Shown: positions 1-9,279, counted from the first letter of the stretch. The stretch is DNA of 64,000 bases from Clostridioides difficile_A (GCA_945909635.1 OX246690.1:1736001-1800000), one strand, 5' to 3'. Translations and numbers: made by a program. Notes: generated from the letters alone by a model not told the origin.

Positions 1-2441
1 CACCTTATGGAACTACTTATAATTCATATGTATTAAAAGGAACAGAAAAAACAGTTTTATTTGAGACAGTTAAAGATAAGCATTTTGACAATTATATTGA
101 ACGATTAAATGATTTAAATATAGATTTTGAAAAAATAGACTATATTGTTGTAAGTCATACTGAACCAGACCATGCAGGAAGTGTTGAAAAACTTTTGGAT
201 TTAGCTAAGAATGCAAAAGTAGTAGCTTCAGAAACTGCAATTAAATATCTTAATGAAATAGTAAACAAAGATTTTGAGTATATTGCAGTTGCAGATGGAG
301 ATACATTATCAATTGGAGACAAGACTTTAGAATTCTTCTCTGTTCCTATGCTTCATTGGCCAGATACTATATACACATATATTAAAGAAGACAAGACTCT
401 TGTAACATGTGATTCATTTGGTAGTCATTATAGTAATGATAAGATAGTAAACACACTTGATGAAGACGAAGAAAAGGATTACTTAGATGCTTTAAGATAC
501 TATTATGATTGTATAATGGGACCATTCAAGCCATCTATGGTAACTGCTATAGAAAAGATAAGAGACTTAGATATAGATACTGTATGTCCAGGTCATGGAC
601 CAGTATTAACTGAAAATCCTAGAAAAATTATAGACCTTTATTATAACTGGAGTGTAAATGAACAAATAAAATTAGAAAAAGAAGTTACAATTTGTTATGT
701 TTCTGCACATGGATATACAAAGATTATGGCAGAGGCTATAAAAGCATATATTGAACAAAACAGCAATTATAAAGTAAACTTATTTGATGTAATAGAGAAT
801 AAACAAGAAGATATTTTAGCAAAGATAGCAGTATCACAAGGTGTATTGTTTGGTACACCAACAATATTAGGAGACGCATTAAAGCCTATATGGGATATTT
901 TAGTATCCTTAAATCCAGTTATTCATGGTGGAAAGGTTGCTTCAGTATTTGGTTCATATGGATGGAGTGGAGAAGGTATAGAAAATGCTATGGAGAGAAT
1001 AAATCAGCTTAGAATGAAAGCTGTAAAACCATTTGCTGTTAACTTTAAACCATCAAATGAAGAGTTAGAAAAATTACATTCTTATACAGGTAAATTCTTG
1101 GATAAATTAAATTCTACTTTTGGAAGTAAAAAGAAAACTAAGAAATTTAAATGTGTAATTTGTAATGAAGTATTTGAAGGGGATAGTGCTCCTAGTGTAT
1201 GTCCTGTATGTGGAGCGAAAGAAGACCAATTTATAGAAGTTGAAGAAGATGAAGTTACTTTTAGAAAAGATACTGATGAATATTTTGTAATAGTAGGAAA
1301 TGGAGCAGCTGGTTTTTATGCAGCTGATGCTATAAGAAAAAGAAATAAAACTTGTAAGATAACTATGATTTCTAATGAAGATGAATTAACTTACTATAGA
1401 CCTGCACTTTCTGATGGCATAAATGAAGAGCTTGGTTCAGATTTTTATATGGAAGATAAAGCTTGGTATGACGAAAACAATATAGTAGTAATATTAGGAA
1501 CAAATGTAGATAAGTTAGATGAAGTAAATAAAACTATTATAGTAAATGATGGTGCCATTAAATTTGATAAACTTGTAATAGCTACAGGAAGTAGAAACTT
1601 TATACCACCAATTAAAGGGCATGATTTAGAAAATGTGTTTACTCTTAGAAATATAAAAGATTTATACAGTGTAAAGGAAGCCTTAGAAAAATCTAAGAAA
1701 GTTGTGGTAATTGGTGGAGGTCTATTAGGACTTGAAGCTGCATGGGAATTTAGATTAAAAGGATTAGAAGTAGTAGTAGTTGAAGCGATGGATAGTATAC
1801 TATCAAAACAACTTGATAAAGAAGGTAGTAAAATATTAGAGCAATGTGTAAGAGATACAGGTATAGATGTACGATTAGGTGTAGCGGTTGATGGTATCGA
1901 TGGAAATGGAAAAGCACAAAAAGTTATATTCAAAGATGGAGATAGTGTTGAATGTGATATGGTAGTATTTTCTATTGGTGTAAGAGCAAATACACAAATA
2001 GTTCAAGATACATCTGTAAAAACTGACAGGGGTATTGTTGTAGATAAGACATTACAGACAACTGTTAAAGATATATATGCTTGTGGAGATGTTGCACAAG
2101 TAGAAAATACTAGTTTAGCAATATGGCCATCCTCAGTGGAAATGGGAAAAATAGCAGGTGCAAATGCAAGTGGAGATAATTTGACATTTGAAAGTGATGT
2201 GTATCCAGTTTCATTAGATGCAATGAATGTAAAAGTATTTAGTATTGGTAATATACAAAATTTTGATAAAGAAATTTCATCAAAAGATGAAGGAAAGAGA
2301 ATATACAAAAAATTATTTATGAAAGACAGTTCATTAGTTGGAGCTATACTTATAAATGATTTAAGTTGTACTGTTAAATTGATAAGATTAATATCTGAAA
2401 AGGGTGATTTTGAAGATATTATGAAAGCAGATATACTATAG
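1..2441 (+). CDS. Multidomain flavodiiron NADH:oxygen oxidoreductase (FDP class F), 5' end outside window
   Basis: The reading frame is open from base 3, so the gene starts left of the window; the TTG at 195 is internal. Domains in order: metallo-beta-lactamase-like diiron domain with the HxExDH ligand motif at bases 156-173, later HW, CDSFG and PGHGP ligand segments; a flavodoxin FMN domain from about base 680; a rubredoxin domain with two CxxC knuckles at about 1150-1225; and an NADH:rubredoxin reductase with two Rossmann motifs (GNGAAG, GGGLLG) and a C-terminal CGD FAD motif. Such fusions pass electrons from NADH through FAD, rubredoxin and FMN to the diiron site, reducing O2 (or NO) to water in the cytoplasm. 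The architecture matches the characterised C. difficile FDP_F enzyme. It ends just before a strong terminator. Confidence 0.93.
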   Translation, partial: PYGTTYNSYVLKGTEKTVLFETVKDKHFDNYIERLNDLNIDFEKIDYIVVSHTEPDHAGSVEKLLDLAKNAKVVASETAIKYLNEIVNKDFEYIAVADGDTLSIGDKTLEFFSVPMLHWPDTIYTYIKEDKTLVTCDSFGSHYSNDKIVNTLDEDEEKDYLDALRYYYDCIMGPFKPSMVTAIEKIRDLDIDTVCPGHGPVLTENPRKIIDLYYNWSVNEQIKLEKEVTICYVSAHGYTKIMAEAIKAYIEQNSNYKVNLFDVIENKQEDILAKIAVSQGVLFGTPTILGDALKPIWDILVSLNPVIHGGKVASVFGSYGWSGEGIENAMERINQLRMKAVKPFAVNFKPSNEELEKLHSYTGKFLDKLNSTFGSKKKTKKFKCVICNEVFEGDSAPSVCPVCGAKEDQFIEVEEDEVTFRKDTDEYFVIVGNGAAGFYAADAIRKRNKTCKITMISNEDELTYYRPALSDGINEELGSDFYMEDKAWYDENNIVVILGTNVDKLDEVNKTIIVNDGAIKFDKLVIATGSRNFIPPIKGHDLENVFTLRNIKDLYSVKEALEKSKKVVVIGGGLLGLEAAWEFRLKGLEVVVVEAMDSILSKQLDKEGSKILEQCVRDTGIDVRLGVAVDGIDGNGKAQKVIFKDGDSVECDMVVFSIGVRANTQIVQDTSVKTDRGIVVDKTLQTTVKDIYACGDVAQVENTSLAIWPSSVEMGKIAGANASGDNLTFESDVYPVSLDAMNVKVFSIGNIQNFDKEISSKDEGKRIYKKLFMKDSSLVGAILINDLSCTVKLIRLISEKGDFEDIMKADIL

Positions 2442-2458
2442 TTTAAATATAAGACCGA

Positions 2459-2504
2459 AAAAGTCTTAAAATATGACAATTCATATTTTAAGACTTTTTT
2501 GTTA
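2459..2504 (+). terminator. Intrinsic terminator after the flavodiiron gene
   Basis: A near-perfect hairpin of about 19 bp (AAAAAGTCTTAAAATATGA and its complement around a 4-nt loop) ends in a T-tract. Confidence 0.9.
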
Positions 2505-2650
2505 TAATATATAATAAAATAATCATACCTTAACTGTAAATTTATATAGATTGTTTACTTTTTAATGTTAGATTCCTTTTTTGAGATTGGTATATAATAA
2601 CAATATAGAGTATATAATAATAGTTAAAGTTAAAAAAGGGGAAAAGCAAT

Positions 2651-3271
2651 ATGCAGTATATACAAGAATTACTTGATTTGACTCAAAACTATTGGGTACT
2701 AGCTACAATAATTGGTTTGTTAAGTGCATTTATAGAAAGCTTTATACCAGCCCTACCACTTGTTGCCATAGTTACAGCAAATGCTGCAATACAAGGGTTA
2801 TTTCTTGGATGTTTGTTATCATGGATTGGCTCAGGACTTGGGACAACCTCATTATTTTTATTAATAAGCAGATTTAATGATAGTAAGCTTTTTAATAAGT
2901 TGAGAAATAGTAAAACTGAAAGGGCAATAAGTTGGATGGATAAACAGGGATTTAAGTTATTGTTTATAGCATATGCCTGTCCATTTATGCCTGGTTGTTT
3001 AGTTACTATTGCATCGGCTTTTGGTAAAAAAGATATAAAGGATTTTGTGCCAGCAATGTTGGCAGGCAAATTTGTAATGTTTATAGTAATAAGTTATGTG
3101 GCAAGTGACATAGAAGGATTTATAACAAGTCCTTTAAAGATAGCATCATTTATATTGCTGGTATTTTTATCATGGAAGATTGGAAATAGAGTCAATAAAA
3201 ACCTTGAAAATCATAATTATGAATTTCATCATAAAAAACACAATGATGATAGAGATAATAGAAAAATTTAG
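2651..3271 (+). CDS. TVP38/TMEM64 (DedA/SNARE-associated) family membrane protein
   Basis: A 206-residue integral membrane protein with about five hydrophobic segments. It contains the VTT/DedA signature region: ESFIPALPLVA near residues 28-38, a Gly-rich segment LSWIGSGLGT, and R/F residues preceding the helix pair with PFMPGCLV. These features fit the TVP38/TMEM64 family of inner-membrane proteins, some members of which act as lipid flippases. The C-terminus is a charged His/Asn/Lys-rich tail. The ATG follows an AAGGGGAA Shine-Dalgarno-like stretch. It is a single-gene unit between two terminators. The substrate cannot be inferred. Confidence 0.8.
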   Translation: MQYIQELLDLTQNYWVLATIIGLLSAFIESFIPALPLVAIVTANAAIQGLFLGCLLSWIGSGLGTTSLFLLISRFNDSKLFNKLRNSKTERAISWMDKQGFKLLFIAYACPFMPGCLVTIASAFGKKDIKDFVPAMLAGKFVMFIVISYVASDIEGFITSPLKIASFILLVFLSWKIGNRVNKNLENHNYEFHHKKHNDDRDNRKI

Positions 3272-3284
3272 TTTTCTAAAAAAT

Positions 3285-3346
3285 AAAAAGTATCAAAAAA
3301 TAATTGACTTCCAAAGCATTATTTTAAGATACTTTTTATTTTTTTG
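3285..3346 (+). terminator. Intrinsic terminator after the TVP38-like gene
   Basis: Inverted arms AAAAAGTATC and GATACTTTTT, extended by an A/T-rich inner stem, followed by a run of T. Confidence 0.75.
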
Positions 3347-3405
3347 TTTATTAGGTACAACACCCTTTAAGAACTATTAAACAAAATATGAGTCGACAAA
3401 CGTAA

Positions 3406-3942
3406 CTATAGTAAAATATAAAATTGATATCCAATCAAAAAAATAACTATGAAATTTAAGAGCTTAGATATGAATTTTTCTGTTTTTGAGTTAGTTTTTA
3501 TAGGGAGTAAAGAAATGTTTATGGTAATGGGGTAAAACAGTTCAATACCTTCTTTAGTAATAAGGTCAAGGCACAGGTGAGATAGATATCCTATTATAAA
3601 TCCACTAGACAAACATGAGAAAACTATATTATTGTGAGTAAAGATTGTTAGAGATTTAAAAAAACTATAAAGAAGCAATAAAGCAATTAGGCTATGGGTA
3701 AATCCTCTATGTCTAAACCTGCTTCCAAATAATTTGTATATCAATATAAATTTTTTACTTATATGAGAACCTCGCATATCTATATCTGGAAACAAAGACC
3801 CTAAATATGCAAAATAAATATAAACTATAATTAATACTATTTTATATGTAATATCGTATTTGACTAGATATATATTGTTTATAAAGGGGAGTATCAAAAG
3901 TGCAAATATATATCCTCCCCTTTCATGTGTTTCTTTTATCAT
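3406..3942 (-). CDS. YdjM-like (DUF457) membrane-bound metal-dependent hydrolase
   Basis: 178 residues, multi-spanning. Family hallmarks are visible: GSLFPDID near residue 50, the HRGFTHS motif near 80, and a GYLSHLCLDLITKEG segment near 125, which together supply the conserved His/Asp residues of the YdjM/LexA-regulated family. I chose the ATG at 3942 because an AGGAGG lies 8 bases upstream. The longer frame starting at 3975 would put that RBS inside the gene. Members are predicted membrane-embedded metal-dependent hydrolases, some induced by the SOS response; no LexA box was identified here. Confidence 0.82.
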   Translation of the reverse strand: MIKETHERGGYIFALLILPFINNIYLVKYDITYKIVLIIVYIYFAYLGSLFPDIDMRGSHISKKFILIYKLFGSRFRHRGFTHSLIALLLLYSFFKSLTIFTHNNIVFSCLSSGFIIGYLSHLCLDLITKEGIELFYPITINISLLPIKTNSKTEKFISKLLNFIVIFLIGYQFYILL

Positions 3943-4054
3943 ATAAAAATCCTCCTGAATCGTCACTATAAACATAATATTGGTAAATTTAGACTATCTT
4001 TTATTCTATTATATAGCAAACATAAGTTTTTTTCAAAAGGATTTTAATATTTAA

Positions 4055-4759
4055 TTAATCTTGAGATTTTAAATTTTTATAGTTTTCTAAAGCTCCATTC
4101 CAATTTATTACATTAAACCAGTTGTCAATGTATTCATTTCTTCTATTTTGATATTTTAAATAGTAAGCATGTTCCCAAACATCAAGTCCTATTATAGGAG
4201 TTAAGTTTTTACTTATAGGACTATCTTGGTTTGGAGTAGTTATAATGGATAATTTGCCATCCTTAGTAGCTACAAGCCAAGCCCAACCAGAACCGAAAAC
4301 ATCTAAAGAAGCTTTTTTGAATTCTTCTTTAAATTTTTCAAAAGAACCAAAGTCTCTATCGATTGCTTCTTTTAAAGATTCAGAAGGGATAGTTTTTTCA
4401 GGAGTCATTATATCAAAAAAGAATTTATGATTGTAAGCACCTCCTGCATTGTTTCTTACTGCTGTAACAATATCTTTAGGCAAAGAGTCTAAATTCTGCA
4501 ATAATTCACATAAAGAATAATTGTAAAGCTCAGGATATTTTTCAAGAGCAGCATTTAATTTATCAACATAAGCTTGATAGTGTTTATCATGATGCAATTT
4601 CATAGTTTCTTTATCTATATAAGGTTCAAGTGCATCATATGCATAAGGTAATGGTTTAACCTTAAACTTATTGTTTTCAGGTGTAAAAGCAAATGAAGTT
4701 ATACACTGTGAAATTATAAATAAAGACATAATAACTGGTATTAACATTTTTTTCTTCAT
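4055..4759 (-). CDS. sodA: Exported Mn/Fe superoxide dismutase
   Basis: 234 residues: an N-terminal signal peptide (KKK, hydrophobic core, SFAF) followed by a complete Fe/Mn-SOD fold. Metal ligands by alignment are H56 (in LHHDKHY), H111 (NHKFF), D193 and H197 (GLDVWEHAYY). It converts superoxide to peroxide plus O2. The signal peptide places it outside the cytoplasm, and the C. difficile SodA is known as a spore-coat protein, consistent with this. The ATG at 4759 follows GAGGTG; the in-frame GTG at 4768 overlaps that RBS and is unlikely to be the start. It is a monocistronic gene divergent from the asparagine-synthetase-like gene. Confidence 0.93.
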   Translation of the reverse strand: MKKKMLIPVIMSLFIISQCITSFAFTPENNKFKVKPLPYAYDALEPYIDKETMKLHHDKHYQAYVDKLNAALEKYPELYNYSLCELLQNLDSLPKDIVTAVRNNAGGAYNHKFFFDIMTPEKTIPSESLKEAIDRDFGSFEKFKEEFKKASLDVFGSGWAWLVATKDGKLSIITTPNQDSPISKNLTPIIGLDVWEHAYYLKYQNRRNEYIDNWFNVINWNGALENYKNLKSQD

Positions 4760-4931
4760 AAAAATCACCTCTTAATATAGTATTTCTAGAAATAAAAAAA
4801 ATATGAAAGATTAGCAAATAATTTATAAAAATTTGATAGTAATTTTCTTTTAAATTGAATAAGTTTTAAATCTAAAGACAAAACTATGAGATATAGAACA
4901 AGACTAAAAGATAGGAAGGAATTTTGATAGT

Positions 4932-6815
4932 ATGGATGGCAATATTTCAATTTATTATAAAGGAGATATATCTAAAAAAGAAGATATTAAACTTAAAAAA
5001 AAAGAGTCTATAAATAATATTAATAATGTAAATTTCGATAGTAGAGAAAAATTTAAAAATGATGAAAAAACTTTTGATTTTGAGAGATTTGATGTAATAG
5101 ATGTTATTTGTGGGAATAAACCATTTGAAAAGGATGGAAAAGTTATTGTTTTTAATGGAAGTATATATAATTGTCATGAAATAAAAGCAGAATTGATTGA
5201 AAAAGGGCATACTTTTACTACTGATGATGATATTGAAATCTTATTGGCATCTTATATAGAGTTTGGTAAGAATTGTGTACATAAGATAAAAGGTATGTTT
5301 AGTTTTATAATATATGATAAAGTAAGTGAAAGTATATTTGGAGCGAGAGATTTATTTGGAATAAAACCACTTTATTATATAAATAATGAAAAATCAATCA
5401 TTTTTGCCTCAGAGTATAAATTTATGCTTGAATATATAAAAAATCTAAATATAAATGAAAGAAGTTTGCAAAGTTATTTTTCATTTCAATATGTACTTCC
5501 TGAAGATACTATGATACAAGGAATAAGGTTGATACCAGCAGGTCATTTTTTTAGAGTGGAAAATGGAATATTATCTTTAAAAAGATATAACAAACTTGAA
5601 TTTAGAAGTAGTACAAAATTTTTTTATACTAAGAATCATTTAGGAAATAGAGATATAAGCGAGGAAGATGTAAGAAATGTGATAATGGATTCAGTAAAAA
5701 GTCATATGATAGGAAATAGAGTAATTGGAACATTTCTATCTAGTGGTATAGATTCATCTATTATAACTACTTTAGCTTCACAAATTAATCCAAATATAAA
5801 ATCCTTTTCTGTAGGATTTAATGTTAAAGGATATAGTGAGTTAGAAATAGCAAAGAAAACAGCTGATAAGTTAGGTATAGAAAATATCCAAATTAATATA
5901 ACACAAGATGAGTATATAAAAGCATTACCAAAAATAATTTATTCTTTGGATGACCCTGTAGCAGACCCTTCAGAAGTCGGACTTTATTTTCTAATCAAAG
6001 AAGCAGGTAAACATGTTGAAGTAGCATTGTCTGGAGAAGGTGCAGATGAATTATTTGGAGGATATAATATATATAAGGAATATAATAATATGAAATCCAT
6101 TGTAAACTCACCTACGTATGTTAAAAGTATCTTAGGAAGAGTTTCAGAACTTATGCCTAACATGAAGGGAAAAAATTACTTTTATAGAGCTACAACACCA
6201 CTAGAAAAAAGATATATAGGAAATGCAAAGATTTTTGAAAATAGTGAAGTAAAAAATTTCTTTTATAAATATAAAGAGAAAAATATATATGAGTACTTGT
6301 TATCTAACTTGTATAGAGATGCACAGAAGCATAATTATGATTATATAAGCAAGATGCAACATATAGATATGAATACATGGCTTCAGGGTGATATACTTCA
6401 AAAAATGAGTAAAATTTCTATATGTGAGCAACTTGAACTTAGAGCTCCATTTTTATATAAAGATGTATTTGATGTAGCAAAGAACTTGAGGATGGATCAA
6501 AAGACAACAAAGAGTAATACAAAAGTTTTACTTAGAGAAGCATTTAAAGATATAGTTCCAGAACATGTTATCCAAAGAAAAAAATTAGGATTTCCAACAC
6601 CAATAAGAATTTGGTTAAAAGATTCTTTAGGAGAAGTTGTAAAAGAAACTATTTCTAATTCAAATGTAGATGATTTTATAGATAAAAAATATGCAATAAA
6701 TCTTTTAGAGGAACATTTTAAAGGACATAAGGATAATTCAAGAAAAATATGGACTATATTCATCTTTTGTATGTGGTATCAAATATTTATGGAAGATAAA
6801 AATATTAAATACTAA
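4932..6815 (+). CDS. asnB: Asparagine-synthetase-like amidotransferase with degenerate glutaminase N-terminus
   Basis: 627 residues, close to the usual AsnB length. The C-terminal synthetase domain is intact: the PP-loop LSSGIDSS near residues 269-276 and SGEGADELFGGY further on. The N-terminal class II glutaminase domain is abnormal. AsnB normally begins MCG with Cys2 as nucleophile; this protein begins MDGNIS, then has about 50 Lys/Asn-rich residues before similarity resumes at DVICGNKPF. FNGSIYN and the TDDDIE segment are still present. GGAAGGA lies about 11 bases before the ATG and no upstream in-frame start restores a Cys. It probably cannot hydrolyse glutamine by the standard mechanism; it may use ammonia or another amine donor. 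The function as asparagine synthase is therefore uncertain. Confidence 0.8.
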   Translation: MDGNISIYYKGDISKKEDIKLKKKESINNINNVNFDSREKFKNDEKTFDFERFDVIDVICGNKPFEKDGKVIVFNGSIYNCHEIKAELIEKGHTFTTDDDIEILLASYIEFGKNCVHKIKGMFSFIIYDKVSESIFGARDLFGIKPLYYINNEKSIIFASEYKFMLEYIKNLNINERSLQSYFSFQYVLPEDTMIQGIRLIPAGHFFRVENGILSLKRYNKLEFRSSTKFFYTKNHLGNRDISEEDVRNVIMDSVKSHMIGNRVIGTFLSSGIDSSIITTLASQINPNIKSFSVGFNVKGYSELEIAKKTADKLGIENIQINITQDEYIKALPKIIYSLDDPVADPSEVGLYFLIKEAGKHVEVALSGEGADELFGGYNIYKEYNNMKSIVNSPTYVKSILGRVSELMPNMKGKNYFYRATTPLEKRYIGNAKIFENSEVKNFFYKYKEKNIYEYLLSNLYRDAQKHNYDYISKMQHIDMNTWLQGDILQKMSKISICEQLELRAPFLYKDVFDVAKNLRMDQKTTKSNTKVLLREAFKDIVPEHVIQRKKLGFPTPIRIWLKDSLGEVVKETISNSNVDDFIDKKYAINLLEEHFKGHKDNSRKIWTIFIFCMWYQIFMEDKNIKY

Positions 6816-6849
6816 TCTTGTGTTAGATTTTTCTTGTATTGTATTTTAG

Positions 6850-6912
6850 AAATAGCCAGAACTAAATTTCTGATATATATTATTATCAAAAATTTAGTTC
6901 TGGCTATTTTAT
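6850..6912. terminator. Bidirectional terminator between convergent genes
   Basis: A long hairpin (AAATAGCCAGAACTAAATTT and its complement) is flanked by A- and T-runs, and lies between the convergent asparagine-synthetase-like and protease genes. Confidence 0.85.
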
Positions 6913-6933
6913 TAAAAGTTTATCCAGATACAT

Positions 6934-8370
6934 TTATTTTATTATTTCAATAAAATTGTTGGCAAACATTTTGACAAGGTTACTTTCTACTGCTAAATTT
7001 AGATTTTGCCCATCATCATAACCAGCAGAAATCAACCCTAGTAAATTTCCAAACATATCTAAAAGTGCTCCACCTGAACTACCACTAGAGATTGGAGCTG
7101 TAAATTGTATCATTTGAACTGTTTCAAAATCACGAAAAGCTGAGATAATTCCATCTGAAACTGTATTGAAAAGACCTAAAGGGCTTCCGATTGCAACTAT
7201 TTTTTGACCTCTTACAGGTTTTTTACTAACATTGATAGGTATTGGTTTACATTTTCTATCAACCTTTATTACAGCTAAATCATAATCTGTATGATACTTT
7301 ATAATTTGGTAAGATGTATAAACATTATCATCATTTTCAAATCTAACCAAAAATGAGTACCCATCGTTAACTACATGAAGATTTGTAAGTATATAACCTT
7401 CGCTATTTATTACTACTCCAGAACCACTCTTGAATGGTTTTTCCTCACTATTACACACAACAATCATAACGATAGAAGATGATAACATTGCAAGTTCTTC
7501 ATAAGAAAGTTCTATTTCTTTATTTTGTATAGGTTTTTTAGATGTATGTTTTGTGTTAATAAAAGTACTTTCAGAGTGAGGTCTATCTGTAGAAGTGTAG
7601 ATTTTATTGGTATCTTCTTTATAGTTTATATTCGAAACAGATTTTTCAAAAGGTATTTCTAATATCTCTGTACTCTTTTTAGAAAGCTCAAATAGAGTAG
7701 AAAAATTTGAACATTCAGGATATAAATCAATAATATCTTTACATGGGTTTATATATAAAATATCACATCCAAGTTGTGATAAAAAATATAAGAAAAAAAG
7801 TTCTTGTCTCTTAATATTTCCAAAGTACACTATTTTTGGTGAGATATTAGTTTTTGTTTTATTATAAAATAACTTAGGTAGAAAGTATTCTATCCAACAC
7901 AAAAGTTTAACAGCAAAGTTTTTAACAATAGAAGGTGTTGAATTTGGCATACTTGTATCAAATAAATCTAAGGTATTTTTAAATGCAATTTTTTTAGTCC
8001 AATCTAAAGTATCATTTTCTAGCTTGCATGGAAAGTCAATACTATATAAGTTCCAGCTGTTAAATTTGACTTTATCATAAGTATTAAAAACCTTAAGCAT
8101 ATTATCTGTTTGTGATTTGTCAAAACTCATATTTAAATTACTTAATCTAATATAAGGAATTTTTGGATTATTAAAAAAATAATCGTCTATCTTTTTGATT
8201 TTTTCTATGTACTTATCAATTGAATATTCAACACCTATATATCGTGTAAAGTAGACTTCCTTAATGTATGAAGAACTTTTACTTGCATATGGCATATTAG
8301 ACATAAATTCAATTAGAGGTTCATGTGATTTTTTTATTAAAATCTTTAATGGTTTAATAGTACAAAGCAT
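6934..8370 (-). CDS. YceG-like domain fused to trypsin/HtrA-like serine protease (Ter-associated)
   Basis: 478 residues with no signal peptide after choosing the ATG at 8370 (AGGAGA 6 bases upstream; the longer frame from 8475 would add an unlikely hydrophobic leader). Residues about 145-215 match the YceG-like protein at 13445: both have VKNF/VKQNF, CWIEYF/AWIKIY, then PK(I/V)x(Y/F)(F/Y)G(N/D)IK and a GxDxLYxNP end. Residues about 285-478 form a chymotrypsin-fold protease with H332 (LTNLHVV), D364 (TDYDLAVIK) and S432 (SGSSGGAL), all catalytic residues present. There is no PDZ domain. It is divergent from the TerD operon. Inference: a cytoplasmic regulatory or effector protease of the Ter system. 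Confidence 0.85.
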   Translation of the reverse strand: MLCTIKPLKILIKKSHEPLIEFMSNMPYASKSSSYIKEVYFTRYIGVEYSIDKYIEKIKKIDDYFFNNPKIPYIRLSNLNMSFDKSQTDNMLKVFNTYDKVKFNSWNLYSIDFPCKLENDTLDWTKKIAFKNTLDLFDTSMPNSTPSIVKNFAVKLLCWIEYFLPKLFYNKTKTNISPKIVYFGNIKRQELFFLYFLSQLGCDILYINPCKDIIDLYPECSNFSTLFELSKKSTEILEIPFEKSVSNINYKEDTNKIYTSTDRPHSESTFINTKHTSKKPIQNKEIELSYEELAMLSSSIVMIVVCNSEEKPFKSGSGVVINSEGYILTNLHVVNDGYSFLVRFENDDNVYTSYQIIKYHTDYDLAVIKVDRKCKPIPINVSKKPVRGQKIVAIGSPLGLFNTVSDGIISAFRDFETVQMIQFTAPISSGSSGGALLDMFGNLLGLISAGYDDGQNLNLAVESNLVKMFANNFIEIIK

Positions 8371-8700
8371 ATTTTTTCTCCTATAAAATAAGATGATATA
8401 ATCTATTATAAAACAACTTAAAACAATATAGTACAAGAATTTTGTAGTTTCAAAATAAAATATGTACTTGTTCATACAAATGATATATAATTACATATTA
8501 AACATAGATTTTACATATTTAATAAAGTATGTAAAATCTATGTAAAAAGTAAGAAATATAAACATTTTTTTAATTATATTTTAAAAATATCAAGTAAGTT
8601 TTCTTCACAAATGAATAAAAAATGATATAATATGATTAAAGAAAAAGATAAATAATTAGCAAGATTTGTTTAGCTAAAATTAACAAGGGAGCGATAAATT
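8371..8700. promoter_or_regulatory. Divergent regulatory region of the Ter locus with 15-bp inverted repeat
   Basis: The gap contains a perfect inverted repeat (CATAGATTTTACATA at 8503-8517 and its exact complement at 8528-8542, 10-base loop) with no T-tract on either side, so it is more likely an operator or structured leader than a terminator. A plausible plus-strand promoter is TTCACA at 8604 and TATAAT at 8626 with a 16-base spacer, about 70 bases before the first terD. Confidence 0.6.
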
Positions 8701-9279
8701 ATGGGTATAACATTATCAAAAGGCCAAAAGGTTGATTTAACTAAAGGAAATCCAGGCCTTAAAAATATTTTAGTTGGTTTAGGATGGGACACTAACAAGT
8801 ATGATGGTGGATTTGACTTTGATTTAGATACAGCAGCATTTTTAACAGGAGCAAGTGGAAGTGTTACTAATGATGGAGATTTTGTATTTTACAATAATTT
8901 AAAACATACATCTGGAGCAGTTGAACATTTAGGTGATAACAGAACTGGTGAAGGTGATGGAGATGATGAACAAATAGTTGTTGATTTATCTAAGATTCCT
9001 GGAGAAATAAGCAAGATTTCTTTTACAGTTACAATTCATGATGCAACTGAGAGAAGACAGAACTTTGGACAAGTAAGTAATTCTTATATAAGAATAGTAG
9101 ATAAAGATACGAATGAAGAGCTAATAAAGTATGAATTAGGAGAAGATTTTAGTATAGAAACTGCTATAGTAGTAGCTGAAATATATAAGCATAATGGAGA
9201 ATGGAAGTTTAATGCACTAGGCTCTGGTTTTGAAGGTGGTCTCGCTGCACTATGTGGAAACTTTGGAATAAACTTATAA
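8701..9279 (+). CDS. terD: TerD family Ca2+-binding stress protein (copy 1)
   Basis: 192 residues, standard TerD length. Contains the family signature: KGNPGLKNILVGLGWD near residues 15-30, the acidic DFDLDTAAF segment, and HLGDNRTGEGDGDDE, which supplies the Asp/Glu Ca2+ ligands. The N-terminus reads LSKGQKVDLTKG as in TerD/TerE. TerD proteins are cytoplasmic or membrane-peripheral beta-sandwiches tied to tellurite resistance and envelope or DNA-damage stress. First gene of the operon, with a GGGAGCG RBS. The next gene is a close paralogue 37 bases away. Confidence 0.95.
   Translation: MGITLSKGQKVDLTKGNPGLKNILVGLGWDTNKYDGGFDFDLDTAAFLTGASGSVTNDGDFVFYNNLKHTSGAVEHLGDNRTGEGDGDDEQIVVDLSKIPGEISKISFTVTIHDATERRQNFGQVSNSYIRIVDKDTNEELIKYELGEDFSIETAIVVAEIYKHNGEWKFNALGSGFEGGLAALCGNFGINL

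Noticed and set aside
195..197. TTG as the start of the flavodiiron gene
   Set aside because: The conserved diiron HxExDH motif lies upstream in the same frame, so translation must begin left of the window.
1445..2479. Antisense open frames opposite the flavodiiron gene
   Set aside because: Compositional shadows of a well-conserved coding strand, with no RBS and low-complexity translations. The same applies to antisense frames across the other large genes.
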